From Heterobasidion occidentale (taxonomy: Eukaryota > Basidiomycota > Agaricomycetes > Russulales > Bondarzewiaceae): a DNA stretch of 64,000 bases. Position numbers and translations under genes: made by a program. Of this stretch, positions 32,525-44,363 are shown one piece after another (the stretch's first letter is position 1; every line of letters starts with the position of its first letter). Location of the stretch: contig JBCAQO010000011.1 in assembly GCA_039111635.1 (NCBI GenBank), forward strand, positions 496,001 through 560,000, given 5' to 3'. A model generated the notes under the pieces. The model saw nothing but the letters and a program-made list of their open reading frames with translations. It was not told the origin of the DNA and did not search any database.

Positions 32525-34868
32525 GATAAGGGCGCGACCGGACTGCGACCGGGCGCCACAGATTCAGATCGCCTCGGATCATCCGGGGCTGGATACTGGC
32601 TGGATGTGGCGTGATGCAGGAGATCCTATAACGAGTGAAGTATTTCAAAAGCAGGGTGCCTGGGCGAGATCGACAGGCTCGAGCTAGCACTGAGCCAGAA
32701 TGGCGCACCGGTGAGAGGTTAGGCTAATAGACCTGTAGACCTTCAAATTGTAGACAAAACTTATGGACACGTAGACAAAAGTCGGCTGGCTTATCTCATA
32801 CATTCTGGACCGCCACATCCCGCACCTCCGGCGGCACTGCTCCGTATAGGCCGACCCTTCTCCATCCCCAGGACCTTACCGCCTTCTGCCTCGACAGCCT
32901 ACGTCCGCGCCCATATAGGACGGCAAATTGCCTCCTCATCCACCACCATCTCCTCCTTGTCCCCGCCCCGCCCCCTCCACCTTTTCTTCTGTCCCACCTC
33001 CATCCTCAGCCTCGGACGCCGCACCGATGATGCCACACAACATGCACAGTATTTTTAAGAAGATTGCAGGGCTAATGTCTGCGGACGCGGTTACAGAGTG
33101 GTGGGAGGAGACAGTTGGGTCAGTATGGGATGGGGTGTGGGGTGTGGAGTCGTTGACGGCGATGCAACAGAACCAGCAATGAGGGGAGCAAGGAGTGAGG
33201 GGGAACACATACTGTCGTGCCCCGGTGAGCTCGTGTTTTTCGCCTCCCCAACATACGATGCTTCCTTCTTCCGCTTCCTCAGCACCCTCTACTGAGGGTG
33301 AGAGCAAGGGTGATGGGCTCATCCTCTCCCTCCTTCTTGAACAGTCCCAACATCAAACTTGCCCTTGAAGCACACGCGCGCAGTGCAACAGGACGCTCAC
33401 ACAAGCATTACTGTTGCCGTCGCCGTCGTTCCGTGCTTTAATTCCTCCGGCTCACCCAACCACTCCTTGCACCGGCGCGCACCATCTCATTCCTGCGCAC
33501 TTATCTAGCGCACCACGCACTCGTCTAGCGCACCGCACACTCATCTAGCGCACCGCCCATATCCTGTGCAGGCATCTCCAGTGCACACACATGCGCCGTG
33601 ATGGTGCACCGGCATGCCTCTGCTGCTGTGCCCTCGCTGCACGACACACTGGACTCACCGTACGACATCGACATACTCTCTATGCATACGGTATTTTGCC
33701 TCCGAGCACGCTCTCCATGCTCCTCACCACACTCATCCCAAACACTCAATGCCTCTGGATTGCATAATGGGGCCTTTCATAAGCAAGCAGGATTAACGCG
33801 TGTGCGAGCAAGCATCCAGGCGTTGAGTTTGTGGATGTTACAATAAAACTACAAAGGTTACTAAATGTAAAGCCCCATCAGCACGCTTGTCAGCTGCTCC
33901 ATGACCGCCTTGGGCTCATGACCGCCTTGGGCTCCTGCTTCGCCATCTCAAGGATGCTGACATATTCAGCCGCCTGCCCGCATCGTCTTCGCTGTTGCCA
34001 TCACCGAGCCCGGCCTGCTGGAGCATCTGGATCACACGGTTGTGCTCCTCGCACTGCAGGAAGAGCTCGACAGCCTTGAGAACGTGGTCGCGCACGCGCA
34101 GGTGCATGGTGGGCAGGACGCGCAGCTCCAAAGTTTGATGAGATGGGCCCGAGGTCAGTGAGCATTGATAGGATGGAGGTCGTCGAGATCACAAAGAGGC
34201 AGCGGCCCTGGGGTTTGATTATGCATGTGAGATGTGTTGTGTGGGTGCTGATGAGAAGACAGGGTAGTACTTATGTTAGGAGGATGCTCATGACCATGAG
34301 CATCTGCAGGACGGAGCTGAAAACAGCGGGTTTACAAGCATTCAGTCTGAAATGAAGTAGAAGCAAGCAACGCTCAAGTATTTTCACAAACAGATAAGCA
34401 CGCACCTAGCAGCCGCTCGACATTGCCGACAATCACGACGCTATCGAGCTCTTCGCACTGTCTGCGAGCACCTTGGAGATTGCCTGAATTGTCTGCGCCT
34501 CGAAGATGCCAACATCGTACAGTGTGATCGTTGTTGCTAATGTGGTCTTGCCCAAGCCCAGTGGCCTATGCAGCAGGAGGTTGACAAGCGGCGTGCACAT
34601 TGAGGTGCGCACCTGCTCGACAACGAGCTGGCTGGTACACAATTGGTCTACTCACCTGCTGTACCCTCACCGCACCTGCAGCCTGCCGCATTCAACTTTG
34701 CGTGTGTGCGCACGCCCCACCACAAATCACGCACTGCTCGGGCTCAAGCTCGTGGATGCAGTCGATGACAGCAACGAGCATGCAGCGGAGGGACCGCAGG
34801 TTTGTATGGCACTATCAGGCTCTCCGGAGAAGCCGAGCACTCCCGGCCCTGTGCCGGTCCCAAAGTCC

Positions 34869-36963
34869 CAACACCGGACATTGCCTCAAATATCCCCTGG
34901 GGATATCCGTGGTATATTAGGAATATACCACGAATATACCACGAATATCCCCAGACCCCCCCTCGGTACATTCGTGGTATATCTGAGGTAAAGTCACAAA
35001 ATCCCTCGAATATCCCCAGGGGATATTCGAGGCAGGGTATATCCACGGTATATTCACGGTATATTCACAGTATATTGTTGGTTTATTAGAGCTCAATATT
35101 GATCATTTACCGCTTTGAAAGCGCCATATAGATACACATAAAATATATTTAAATATCAGTAAAATACAATAAAGCCATTGGAGGCTATACAAGGATCCCA
35201 AAGGTGAAACACGACAATCCACAAAACATTCTGCCTAGAAGGCGCCGGTGCAAACAGGGCACCCCACCGCCCTCACCCCGCCTATTCCTCCTTAGCTCAA
35301 AACACACACCGCGAGATGTTATCTATCAGTACCAAGGGTCACAACCCAACGAGAAAGAAGAGCACATACCAGGCAGCCCGAGGAGCTCTTCGTACAGCTG
35401 CCTGGGCTTGACGGCGCCGAAGAACCAGGGCGCCTGTTCGAGGTAATAAGCGCAGAGTTCCGAGGCGCGGGGCCAGGGTGGGAGATAGGCTTCGAGGGCG
35501 TATTGAGGGAGGCAAATCGACGCGTCTGAGAACGCGTGGGAGATCTCCTGGATTGTGTAGGGGAGGTTGGAGGGCGAGCCCGCGCTGGTGACGGCCGTGG
35601 ATGGCCGTGAGGGGCCATGGTTGGGGCTTTCCGGTAATTCATTCTCACCCTGTTCAAAGTTGGCATTGAGAGCAAGTGGACAGAGGAGGGAAATCTGCAC
35701 TTACCAGGAGCAGCGACTGCATAACGATGAGGTCGCACGGTCAGCACTTACTTGAGGAAAGGAGTAGCTGTGAGAGCATCAACGACGCACCCTGCCGATC
35801 GGCCATAGAACGTCGAGCCGCCATCGTCATGCAGCGCGAGCGTCCCAAGAATATCGAGTGTCGTGCTCTCGTCGGCCTCCTCACATGTTTTTTTGGCCTC
35901 TGGACGATCCAAGTCTTGCACCGCGTCGCCTCCGGCCGCAAGATGGAGGACTTAATCGACTTGATCTTCATGAGGTCATGGCGCAAGAGCGGGTGCTGCT
36001 CGCGGGTGACGTGAAAGTGCGAGAGCACGAGGGCGTCCTCCAGCTGGTAGATGCGGTCGGACATGTCTGTTATTTGGAGTGCAGGTGGTCGGTGTCGGCG
36101 AGGATGAATCTGGGCAGCGTGGATGATAGGGGTTGGTGGGAGGGGCCCGGGAGGATAGACAAGGGCTGCTCACCGTGTGCCTTAGCCTGTGACGAGGATG
36201 CCTGCAAAGAGAAATGTCAATGAGAGACTGGCGACGAGCGACGATAATGAGCGAATATATGCACCAAAAAGAATATCATACGACGAGCGCGAGCCCCTGT
36301 TTCCGAGCCCAACACCCTGCCACCAGCAATCGGGATCCGTACACACGTCTCCTGTCGCCCCCGCCCCCACCCTTCCCCTCCCCCTTCCGCCCCCCCAGCA
36401 CTGGTGTTCGACGCATCGTCGGACGCATATATCCTGTTTTTTTTGAGGCCCATCTTAAGAAATAACATTTCAACATCAGAAGGGGAACAGAGGATCCAAG
36501 GGGACACGTTTGGAGAGGAAAAAAAACTTGCCAAGGCCCGTCCATGCGTTATCTGGTGTCGGTATTGCGCGTCAAATTTGTTCCTCGTGTCCTGCTGTCT
36601 AGATTTGGCCGGTTTCTCTCGAGCTCGGGTCACATGTGTCCTCCTTGTCATTGTTGTTGGAAGGGAAGCTGTATGTGTATCTGTTTGTTGGTGCTCGAGG
36701 TGTCGATGGACGGTGCAATGGTGCTGGTGGAGGTGGAGAGGTTACATGCAATAGGGAGTCGATAGAAGGAGGACGACTTGAAAGAAATTTCGACGACGCG
36801 CATACATCACGTGGCCGTGGAGGTGGATGAGTCATCCCTCAACGTGTTGCGACTGGGGATATTAGGGGTATATTCCCTGCGAGGGATATTCGCGGTATAT
36901 TCGTGGTATATTCCCAATATACCATGGATATCCCCTGGGGATATTTGGGGGCAATGTCCGGTG
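34869..36963. mobile_element. 2.1 kb TIR element with TATATTCGTGG repeats and a captured gene piece
   Basis: Ends share CACCGGACATTGCC and then CAAATATCCCC(T/A)GGGGATATCC, an inverted repeat of about 45 bp. CAAAGTC occurs at both outer borders (34861-34867 and 36964-36970), a possible target duplication with a 3-4 base offset on the left. Inside each end the word GGTATATTCGTGGTATATTC repeats in tandem, also in inverted form. The middle holds a fragment of a transcription factor gene on the minus strand. Confidence 0.6.
35326..36172 (-). pseudogene. Fragment of a fungal transcription factor gene (zinc-cluster type)
   Basis: Three minus-strand pieces resemble the part of mushroom Zn2Cys6 regulators that follows the DNA-binding cluster. 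These are RFILADTDHLHSK near 36070-36115; SDRIYQLEDALVLSH...HPLLRHDLMKIK (36064 downward), the usual short coiled coil; and PYTIQEISHAFSDA...LPPWPRASELCAYYLEQAPWFFGAV (35560-35370), the start of the regulatory domain. Splice-like GT/AG borders separate the pieces. The zinc cluster itself is not found upstream, and the frame ends after LYEELLGLP, so both ends are missing. It lies inside a TIR element and is probably a captured fragment. The assignment rests on family resemblance from memory. Confidence 0.5.
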
Positions 36964-37211
36964 CAAAGTCTACGATTTTGGGCAGTCTACAAGTACATAA
37001 GTTCATTGACTACTTGTCAAAAGTCTATTGTTCAAAGGTCTATTAGACTAACCTCTCCCCGTTCAGCCGTTCCCCCAACCGGAGATAGCGGTCTGGGCTG
37101 TGAGTCAGGCCTTGGAGGTTGACCCGAGGCGATGTAGCCCTTTTTTCTCATTTAGTTTCACACGTTCGGGTCTCTCTTCGTTTCTCCCCACTACTCCCAC
37201 CATATATCAGC

Positions 37212-39135
37212 ATGTTCCGCCTTCCGTATTTGAAAATCCCCTCTCTACGACTCCCTGTAGCTGGACTCTCCTCGTCTCCACGTCGTCCTCGCTGTCCGCT
37301 CTCTTTGCTCAACCTCTCTTTCACGAGGAACCCCATCACCACCACGACCAGTCGACTACCTTCTCCTCAACCCTCCAATATGCTGGACCCGGAGTCTCTC
37401 ATGAAGGATCCGGAGAGCGAACTCTTCAACTATACTACCGGGCGTTTCCTGTGCATCTCTTACATCTTGTCTCGTCTTTGTCTAACTCCTAGTGTGACGT
37501 AATTAGTGCCAACGACGCCCTTCGCCTTCGAGAGCGTATGCGCGTCTTCAATATCCCCGGACTCTTTAGAATCATTGCCAAGACGCTTTCTTGCGAGTCT
37601 AAAGAAATCGTGGGCTTTAGAAAGCTCGGAGAGGGCGGCCTCAACCGTACCTTCCTCATCACCCTTGACACCGGCTTCCAGCTCGTCGCGCGCATCCCGT
37701 ATCCCATTCTGATTCCCAATGCGTACGCTCTGGCTAGTGAAGTCGCCACCATGGACTTCCTTCGTTCCAAAGGGCTTCCCATTCCCAACGTCTACGGGTA
37801 TTCCTTGTCGGAGAACGAGGCCAACACGGAATATATTCTTATGGAGTACGTTGATGGCATCGACTTGAGCCAGATATGGTTCGACCTCAGGAAGGATGAA
37901 GTAATCTCCCTCATGGACCAGCTCGCGAAGGTTGAGTCTATCATGATGTCCATCTCTTTTCCTGCTGGCGGGAGCATCTACTATGCTAGAGACTTGAAGA
38001 ATCTATCCGGGAACGAGGGCATCCCGCTCGAGGAGGAGGGATTCTGTATAGGCCCTGATGTATCGGTACCGTTGTGGTATGGACGAAGGGAGCAACTGGA
38101 TGTATTCAGAGGACCATGTACGTCGCACTTCTCCTATCTCTTCTGCCTCTTCTTAAACAATCGATGACCATAGATAAAGACGCTAAATCGGTGCTGGTCA
38201 CGGGAGCCAAGAAAGAGCTCGTCTACCTCAACCATTTTGGCTCACCGAGGGCAGCTTACCAACGCTTCCGAAGGGAGTACTATAAGTACGAGAAGCAGCC
38301 ACCGTCGGACCATGTCCAGAACCTTCGTCGCTACCTCCGTCTCGCACCGTCGCTCGTGCCGGACGATGACTCCCTCAGCGCGTTCTGCATCCGCCACCCC
38401 GACCTAACCGACAGCAATGTCAAGGTTTCTAAAGATTCCAGCGGCTTGCGGATCCTTAGGGTGTTGGACTGGCAGCACGCTGTTGTCCTACCCCTCTTCC
38501 TCCACGCCGGTATGCCCGACATCATCCAGAACGAAGAGGACGAGGTCTCTCAAAGTATGACCGAGCCTAAGCTACCGAACGACTTCAACAGGCTATCGGA
38601 AGAAGAGCAAGGATGGGAGATGGAGCTCCTCCGCCGTCGTCTTGTTCACTACCATTACAACCTAAGCACGGCGACGCATAACAGGATCCACCACAAGGGT
38701 CTAGTCTATCCGTTGAATCCTTTCCGTCGCCGCATCTTCAATCATGCAAGTTCTGCGTGGGAGGGTGAAACGATCAAGCTGCTATATGCGCTGATGGATA
38801 TGGTGCTCGGCTGGGCGAGTTTTGCTAAGGACGACGAGCCATGTCCGGTCGTGTTTACGGAGGACGAGAAAGCTGAGGCGGAGAAGCTATATAAGGCATT
38901 GGCGAACGCAGAAATGGGTGAGAGGATGCTGAGGGATCGTGTCGGTTACGCGGAGGAGACTTGGGTGCCCGCCGCTCACTACGAGGAAGCCAAGGCATTC
39001 GGTCAGGAGATGAAGCGGATGACATTGGAGGCATGCGCGAAGGACGAAGAGATGACGAAGGAATCGTACGCTGTGATCGAGGCTAACTGGCCCTTGGACG
39101 ATATGGACGAAAAGGAGCTAGAGGAGTACAAGTAA
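37212..39135 (+). CDS. AIM9/FMP29-like phosphotransferase (APH-type kinase fold)
   Basis: Three exons (37212-37450, 37507-38117, 38174-39135) give 603 codons with consistent phases and short introns of 56 nt each. The N terminus is rich in Arg and Ser and lacks acidic residues for about 55 residues, as in a mitochondrial targeting peptide. FNYTTGRFLANDALRLRERMRVF leads into an APH-type kinase fold: GGLNRTFLI (nucleotide loop), EYILMEYVDGIDLSQIW (hinge), CIRHPDLTDSNVKV (catalytic loop) and LDWQHAVVLP (metal-binding Asp). The long helical C terminus is typical of the AIM9/FMP29 group, common in mushrooms and linked to mitochondria. Substrate is unknown. It is intact and ends 63 bp before a convergent DUF3435 fragment. 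Confidence 0.88.
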
Positions 39136-39198
39136 GGACTCGACCTGTATACTTATTCTGCGATGTTATTATCTATCTGCTGTTGAATTCATCCCCAC

Positions 39199-39834
39199 TC
39201 AGGCTCTTTCACAAGGACTGTGGAACGGAAACTTCTTTTCGGCGACGCCGCTGGTAGACGGTTCAACGTCGCGAAAGACGGACTGGTTCTGCCATTCCTG
39301 CTTCCACCGCAGCCGCAGACGGTCCGAATTTGCCGGAACGACAAGCGTATAAATCTCCTCAGGGTCTTTGAATCCATTCTCAAAGGCATCATCAGCAAAG
39401 GCAAGCGCCATGACAGGGATCAGGGGGTCGTATATGAGCATGTCGTCCTCACGAAAGGCAAACTCTTTTGCTTCCGATTTCTCTCCAGATCTCTTGATGT
39501 GGGTGAGGTTGACCTTGAGCACAACACGTGGCCGGATTTCTCCGGGCAGCGGTGGGAACAACTGAAACTCGATGTGCTCGTAACACACATGGCTGATAAG
39601 GGCGCCTGGTCGAGTGGCCGTGGCGCCAGCAAAAATAAGATTCGCGGCAAGCTGTAGGCGTAAGCGCTCGCGCGCAAAGACCTCTTCATCGCGTATCGAG
39701 GGCCGCCTATTGATTCCTATGTGGAGGGTTAGTCCGTATTTGAATTCCTGCGCAAAATTTGTACAAAAAGGATTCGAAAAAATCAATGACCACATACCTT
39801 TGGAGATGACCCTGCTATGACTGAAATCGGCCAC
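39199..39834 (-). pseudogene. DUF3435 (tyrosine-recombinase-like) gene fragment
   Basis: The frame reads RRPSIRDEEVFARERLRLQLAANLIFAGATATRPGALI and then FQLFPPLPGEIRPRVVLKVNL and FREDDMLIYDPLIPVMALAFADDAF. This matches DUF3435 proteins, a fungal family related to tyrosine recombinases; the RPG string follows the helix expected around the first catalytic region. A likely intron (39731-39783 on the plus strand) precedes KYGLTLHIG. The N-terminal part is absent, and upstream sequence is the promoter of the PP2C gene. The frame ends early at 39199. Part of the same gene start also lies at the left edge of the other segment (about 136-230). No proof of recombinase activity is possible from this fragment. 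Confidence 0.55.
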
Positions 39835-40151
39835 TTGTCCGTATTACGAGAAGACCATGTGCTGTGAAAATGTTACCTATTGTTCAGTAGTAAAGTAGAC
39901 GTGCAACGTTCGCGGTGTCAATGCATCAACGCGTCAACGTTGAACTGGCGAGACCCTGTGAGACAGTTGTGAGACCTGCTCGGAAGTCCCCGGCAGTTCC
40001 CAACATGTCGGAAGCGTTCCGGAGCCAAACACCGCCAACAGTCGTCGATGTCTACTACTTGTCTACTGCTCAGCGCTCACTGCTCAAGCGCTCAAGCATC
40101 AAGCCATTCTTTGCCCATTCACTCAAGATCGAGTGAGCTACTCTGGGTATC

Positions 40152-41573
40152 ATGTCAACTCTAGATGAGCTTCGTGCAAACCTTGCCGCAGTCTACACAG
40201 ATAGAAAGCTAGACGCTTTGGGAATCCACGCCGTCACATTCCAACCGCTTCGATCGCGCATCAGCGAAGATCGTTTGGTGACGGAAGAATGGAACATACT
40301 GGGACAACAGTGGCTCTTTCTAGCAGTCCTAGATGGTATACTGGTCAATCTGCGTTTTTAGATGCAACTAATACTCATGGCTTTCTCTCTAGGTCACGGA
40401 GGAACTGCCGCAGTCCAGTATACGGTAAACATATTACCAACACGTATCCGCACAGCGTTGCATCTCCTCATTCAGCACCATTTACGAGGCCGACTAGACC
40501 GCAGTAATTCTGGGAATGGGGCACTTGTTTCTATGATGCTACGAGAAGAAATAGAGAAATTCGACAGAAGTATAGGCGAAGTTCTAAAGAGCATATGTCG
40601 CAAGCCGCATCGTCTTACAGAGGATGCTGCTCGGGCATTGATCCAAGAACACATGGAAGTCTTGCAACGTGCTCACAGTGGTACGACCCTTGCCGCTGTC
40701 CTGGTGAACGTCAGTGAACAGCTTATGTGGGCTGTGGGCGTTGGCGACTCCACCGTTGGTGCGTATTGAGTGTCTGTGTGAAAGCTATACTCACACATGA
40801 GAGTGTTTGCAGCACTTAGTACACTGGGCACTGACGGAAAGCGTAGCTTTGAGCGACTGGCTGACCTGCATTCTCCGAAGAATCCTTTGGAGTACTTTCG
40901 GGTGGCCATGGCGCATCCGGCGACTGAAAAGGAGGTCTTGATCGAGGACCGGCTACTAGGTTCCCTTGCCATGACAAGAGGTTAGTAGGGTCCCTCGTAA
41001 CATCATCCAGTGAACATGCTTTACTCACCACTCACCCGAGCAGCCATCGGGAATTTCAAGTTCAAATTTCATCAAGCATATCTGAGTCACCTTCTCCGTT
41101 TCTTGCCCACTACTGCTCAGACGCCTCCCGAAAAAGTGATCCCGCGGATCATGACACCACCTTACCTGATCGCGGAACCATCAGTGCGCTTTATTGACCT
41201 GCAGCTCTACAGCACAGCCAAGCCTATTGTCATGCTATACTCCGACGGTGTCGACTGTCTCGTCGATGGATATGCCAACTTTAGCCCAGATATGTACCGA
41301 AAATCGAATCCTTGTCAGGTCGTTGCCGCTCTTCTCCAAGACAGTGTCGATCCATTTGTCGAGGAGGCGCTTGAACACAAGGTGGAATTGCGATGGACTG
41401 GTCCAAATGGAAATAAGGCTGTCGATGTTCTCGGCAACCTCTTGGGAGGTACGAATGTGGATAAATTGAAGATGGTAATGGATCAGGAGATCTTGGCTGA
41501 TACAACCGAACAGTCCAGTTTCTACATTGACGACGTTTCCATCATTATTTTCGAAGTGTCCAAAGCATCCTGA
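40152..41573 (+). CDS. PP2C-family protein phosphatase (intact copy A')
   Basis: Four exons (40152-40335, 40393-40758, 40813-40980, 41044-41573) give 1,248 nt, 415 aa plus stop, all phase-1 introns of 54-63 nt. Motifs in order are: ISEDRLVTEEWN (motif 1 region), LDGHGGTAAV (metal-binding Asp-Gly, residues about 60-64), GTTLAAVLVN and MWAVGVGDSTV (core strands), YFRVAMAHP, LLGSLAMTRAIGNFKFKF, TPPYLIAEPSV, VMLYSDGVDCLVDGY (second metal Asp) and FYIDDVSIIIFEV (last metal Asp). All metal-ligand positions are present, so it is probably an active Mn/Mg-dependent Ser/Thr phosphatase. No targeting signal is obvious. The N-terminal layout is like the pyruvate dehydrogenase phosphatase branch, but the substrate is unknown. 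Confidence 0.9.
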
Positions 41574-42880
41574 CGTGGCCGCTCCAAATAGTACTGATGT
41601 ACTTACCACAGGTTTTTTACAGTGTTCTCAATTTCTAAACTCGCTTCTGTCTATTTTTTTCGTGCGGGAACCTGGTTTCGGCTACACTCAGTCGTTGTGA
41701 GAATGCACTTGCTTCCTATGTTGTCATTGAAGATCACTGGGGAAGCCAAACCTCGCATCCGGTAGGACATTTTCACTCAACTCGACTGGTCAGTTTCGAA
41801 AGTTGGATCTGTTGACAGAATGTATCAGCTTCAGCAATGTTCCGCCTATAAGAAAGGGTGACATTTACTTAGATGTTTTACAGGACGCGAGGGCCGAGAA
41901 TAACAGCTTTCTACAATAGTTCACGGAGATCAGTAAGTATAGCGACCACGTTCACCTTTAGTTGCCCCTTTTCCACATTCCCAAAACTCGATTTACAACA
42001 GGCTAACTTATTTCCAAAATACAGAATGAACTGCCACAAGATTCATTTGGGCATGACTGATGCTTACACTGTGAGGAATCATCGCATGCTCGAGACGGAA
42101 TTCCTGAAATCATGGGACTGATGCTACTTCGCCTTGGGTACAGCCCAGTTGAGCACAGTTGGACATCATCTGCGTTCTGAAGATCCGTGCCTTGTGTCTT
42201 CTGAATCTTATTCACACCTATCCAGCCCTCAAGGACTCGATCCTGCGGCATCTGATTCACACACGCCATTTACCATCTCGGTGCCTCTGATCTTGGGCGA
42301 TTTCCGCAGCGGTCCTTCTAGAGCCTGAGAGCTCTTGTTACGCCGTGAAAGTCATCCACCGCATGGAACTACGCCTGATCACGGCCGTCAGGACTCAGGC
42401 GCAGAAGATCCTCGCGCGATAGGGCTGCATCTCTCCGACCAACGTATCCAAGGCTGGAACAGATCGCTTAAATCAAGGTCCCGCGGTTCTGAATGTCAGC
42501 CTTCTTTCTTGTGACTCTGAATGCCCCCTATCAGTCCTTTTGATCGCATGCTTCGTAGCGCTCACCACGTTGCAGCTGATCGAGATCGCAGCAGCGGGCG
42601 TCGTGGGAGATTGTGGTGAGTTCATGACTCGCCAGTATTATTTTCGTTGTTGATCAAACTCATCAGAGCTATCAGTGGGTGTCGAATTCTCGGAGCCAGA
42701 TGTCGTTTCCCAGCGTTTGCGTATGAACGCTTATGAAGGATCCTAGAGAACCAAAGAAGCCCATCAAGATTAGGTTGAAGATCACACTAATTAAGTAACT
42801 AATGATGCTCACACCATCATCTCTCTGCGCTCGAGAGCCTCACTCGCGGCAGCCTATCTCATCAAGTACAATCTTTAGGC
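41574..42880. other. Spacer between PP2C copies A' and B'
   Basis: Nearly identical to 1977-3284. No gene is supported. Confidence 0.7.
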
Positions 42881-44333
42881 ATGTCGCTACTGGATGACAC
42901 TCGCAAGAGGCTAGCGAACATCTACACGAGCACACAGTTGGATTCCCTAGGTATTCACACAGTCACGTTCCAGCCACTTCAGTCGCGCATCAGCGAGGAT
43001 CGCATAGTGACGGAAGAGTGGGATATACCAGGACAGAACTGGACATTCTTGGCAGCTCTTGATGGTAGGAGATTAACGCTCTTGCTCAGATTACCCGCGT
43101 GAACCTTCAGGTCACGGCGGTACTGCCACTGTTGAGTATGAAATGAACGAACTGCCAACGCGAATCCGCGCCGCATTGCACCTACTCATTCAGGATCATC
43201 TACACGATCGACTGGACCGCAGCAACATAGGACTTGGAGAACAGGTGTCTCTCACACTCCGACAGGAGATAGAGCGATTTGACCTGAATATTGGCAAAGC
43301 CGTGAAGAACCTTTGTCGCAAGCCCCATAAACTCACGGAGGAGGGTGCGCGGGCGTTGATCCAAGAACACTCAGATACGCTTCAACGCGCTTTTTGTGGT
43401 ACAACTCTCGCAGCCGCGTTGGTGAATGTCGAGGAAAAGCTCATGTGGGCCGTAGGCGTTGGTGACTCGACTGTAGGTGAGTATCTGCGTTTACGCGCGT
43501 ATGATACTCAACCATCCTTTCTTTCGCAGCATTGACTACTGTCGGTGGGAATGGCAAGCCAAGCTGCCAGCGGCTGACTAATGTACACTCCCCGAAGACT
43601 CCCTCGGAATACTTTCGTGTCGCAATGGCACATCCAGCCGCCGAGGAGGAGGTCTTAGCTGACGATCGTGTACTCGGGTTTCTTGCAATGACCAGAGTTC
43701 AGTGTCATCTTCCAAAAATTCGCCGGGCCACAGTCACTCTCGCTCATTTCGAGATATGGCCTCCCTATCTGATCAGTCATCGGCGATTTCTCGCTAAAGT
43801 ATCACTGAGCATTTCTCAGTCACCTTTTCCGTTACATGCCTACCACCTTATCAACAGCTCTCGACACTGTGATCCCACGGATCAAGACACCTCCCTATCT
43901 CATAGTTGAGCCATCAGTACAGTTCATCGACTTCCGACCTTACTGGGAAGCCAAGCCAACTATCATGCTGTTCACTGACGGCGTTGACTGCCTAATCGAT
44001 GGATACTTCAACTTTACTCCAGGGAAAATAGTGGAGGCAACCCTTCCCAAATTGTTGCCGCTCTCTCTTATACACAGAACGACTGTCTTCTGTGTAAGGT
44101 CAGCCACGGAGACTACCGCTCTCCTGCAGGATAGCATCGTTTTGTATGTGGAGGAGACTCTGGGCCACAAAGTGGAAATGAAGTGGACAGGGCCCGACGG
44201 AAATAAGGCTGTCGATGTGCTGGGGAACCTTGTGGGTGGTATGGACGTAGAAAAGCTGGAGGTGGTCATGAATCAGGAGCTGTTGGCTGATAAAGCGCAT
44301 CGCCAGGGTTTTACATCGACGATGTCTCCTTAA
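42881..44333 (+). pseudogene. PP2C-family phosphatase pseudogene (copy B')
   Basis: This copy keeps the 73 bp lost from copy B and the first two introns, with LDGHGGTATV, GTTLAAALVN and WAVGVGDSTV intact. The third 5' splice site is altered: copy B has AGAG|GTCAGT, here AGAG|TTCAGT (43698). One base is missing near 44020. A 58-bp insertion at 44058-44123 brings the net change to +57, so the frame recovers at LLQDS. Another base is lost near 44300 (GATAAAGCG against GATAAGAGCG), so the final metal-site strand FYIDD is read out of frame and the product stops at 44333. A full phosphatase is unlikely. Confidence 0.82.
44066..44115. mobile_element. 50-bp insertion with 8-bp target duplication
   Basis: Absent from copies A, A' and B. 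It is flanked by CCGCTCTC on both sides (44058-44065 and 44116-44123). Inside, CTTATACACAGAA and TTCTGTGTAAG form an imperfect hairpin. The duplication length fits a hAT-type or similar miniature element or an excision remnant. Confidence 0.6.
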
Positions 44334-44363
44334 TCATTTTCGAAGTATTTAAAGTAACATCTC

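Larger units (their letters stand above)
32713..37058. mobile_element. 4.3 kb TIR element enclosing a second TIR element
   Basis: A 21-bp terminal inverted repeat with one mismatch (GAGAGGTTAGGCTAATAGACC at 32713-32733, inverse at 37038-37058). GTAGAC-type subterminal steps lie inside both ends. I find no clear target duplication. The left half (32740-34860) contains only short frames. One of them, 34433-34642 on the minus strand, has a GLGKTTLA string but I cannot assign it to a family. Confidence 0.6.
39695..44363. repeat. Segmental duplication, copy 2
   Basis: This is the second copy of the PP2C pair described at 136-4637, in the same orientation, about 39.6 kb away. It holds the only intact PP2C gene. 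The DUF3435 fragment continues beyond its left edge, so this copy may be closer to the source arrangement. Confidence 0.9.

Noticed and set aside
34433..34642. P-loop NTPase gene on the minus strand
   Set aside because: GLGKTTLA resembles a Walker A motif, but no Walker B or continuing frame was found; 70 codons are too few to support a call.
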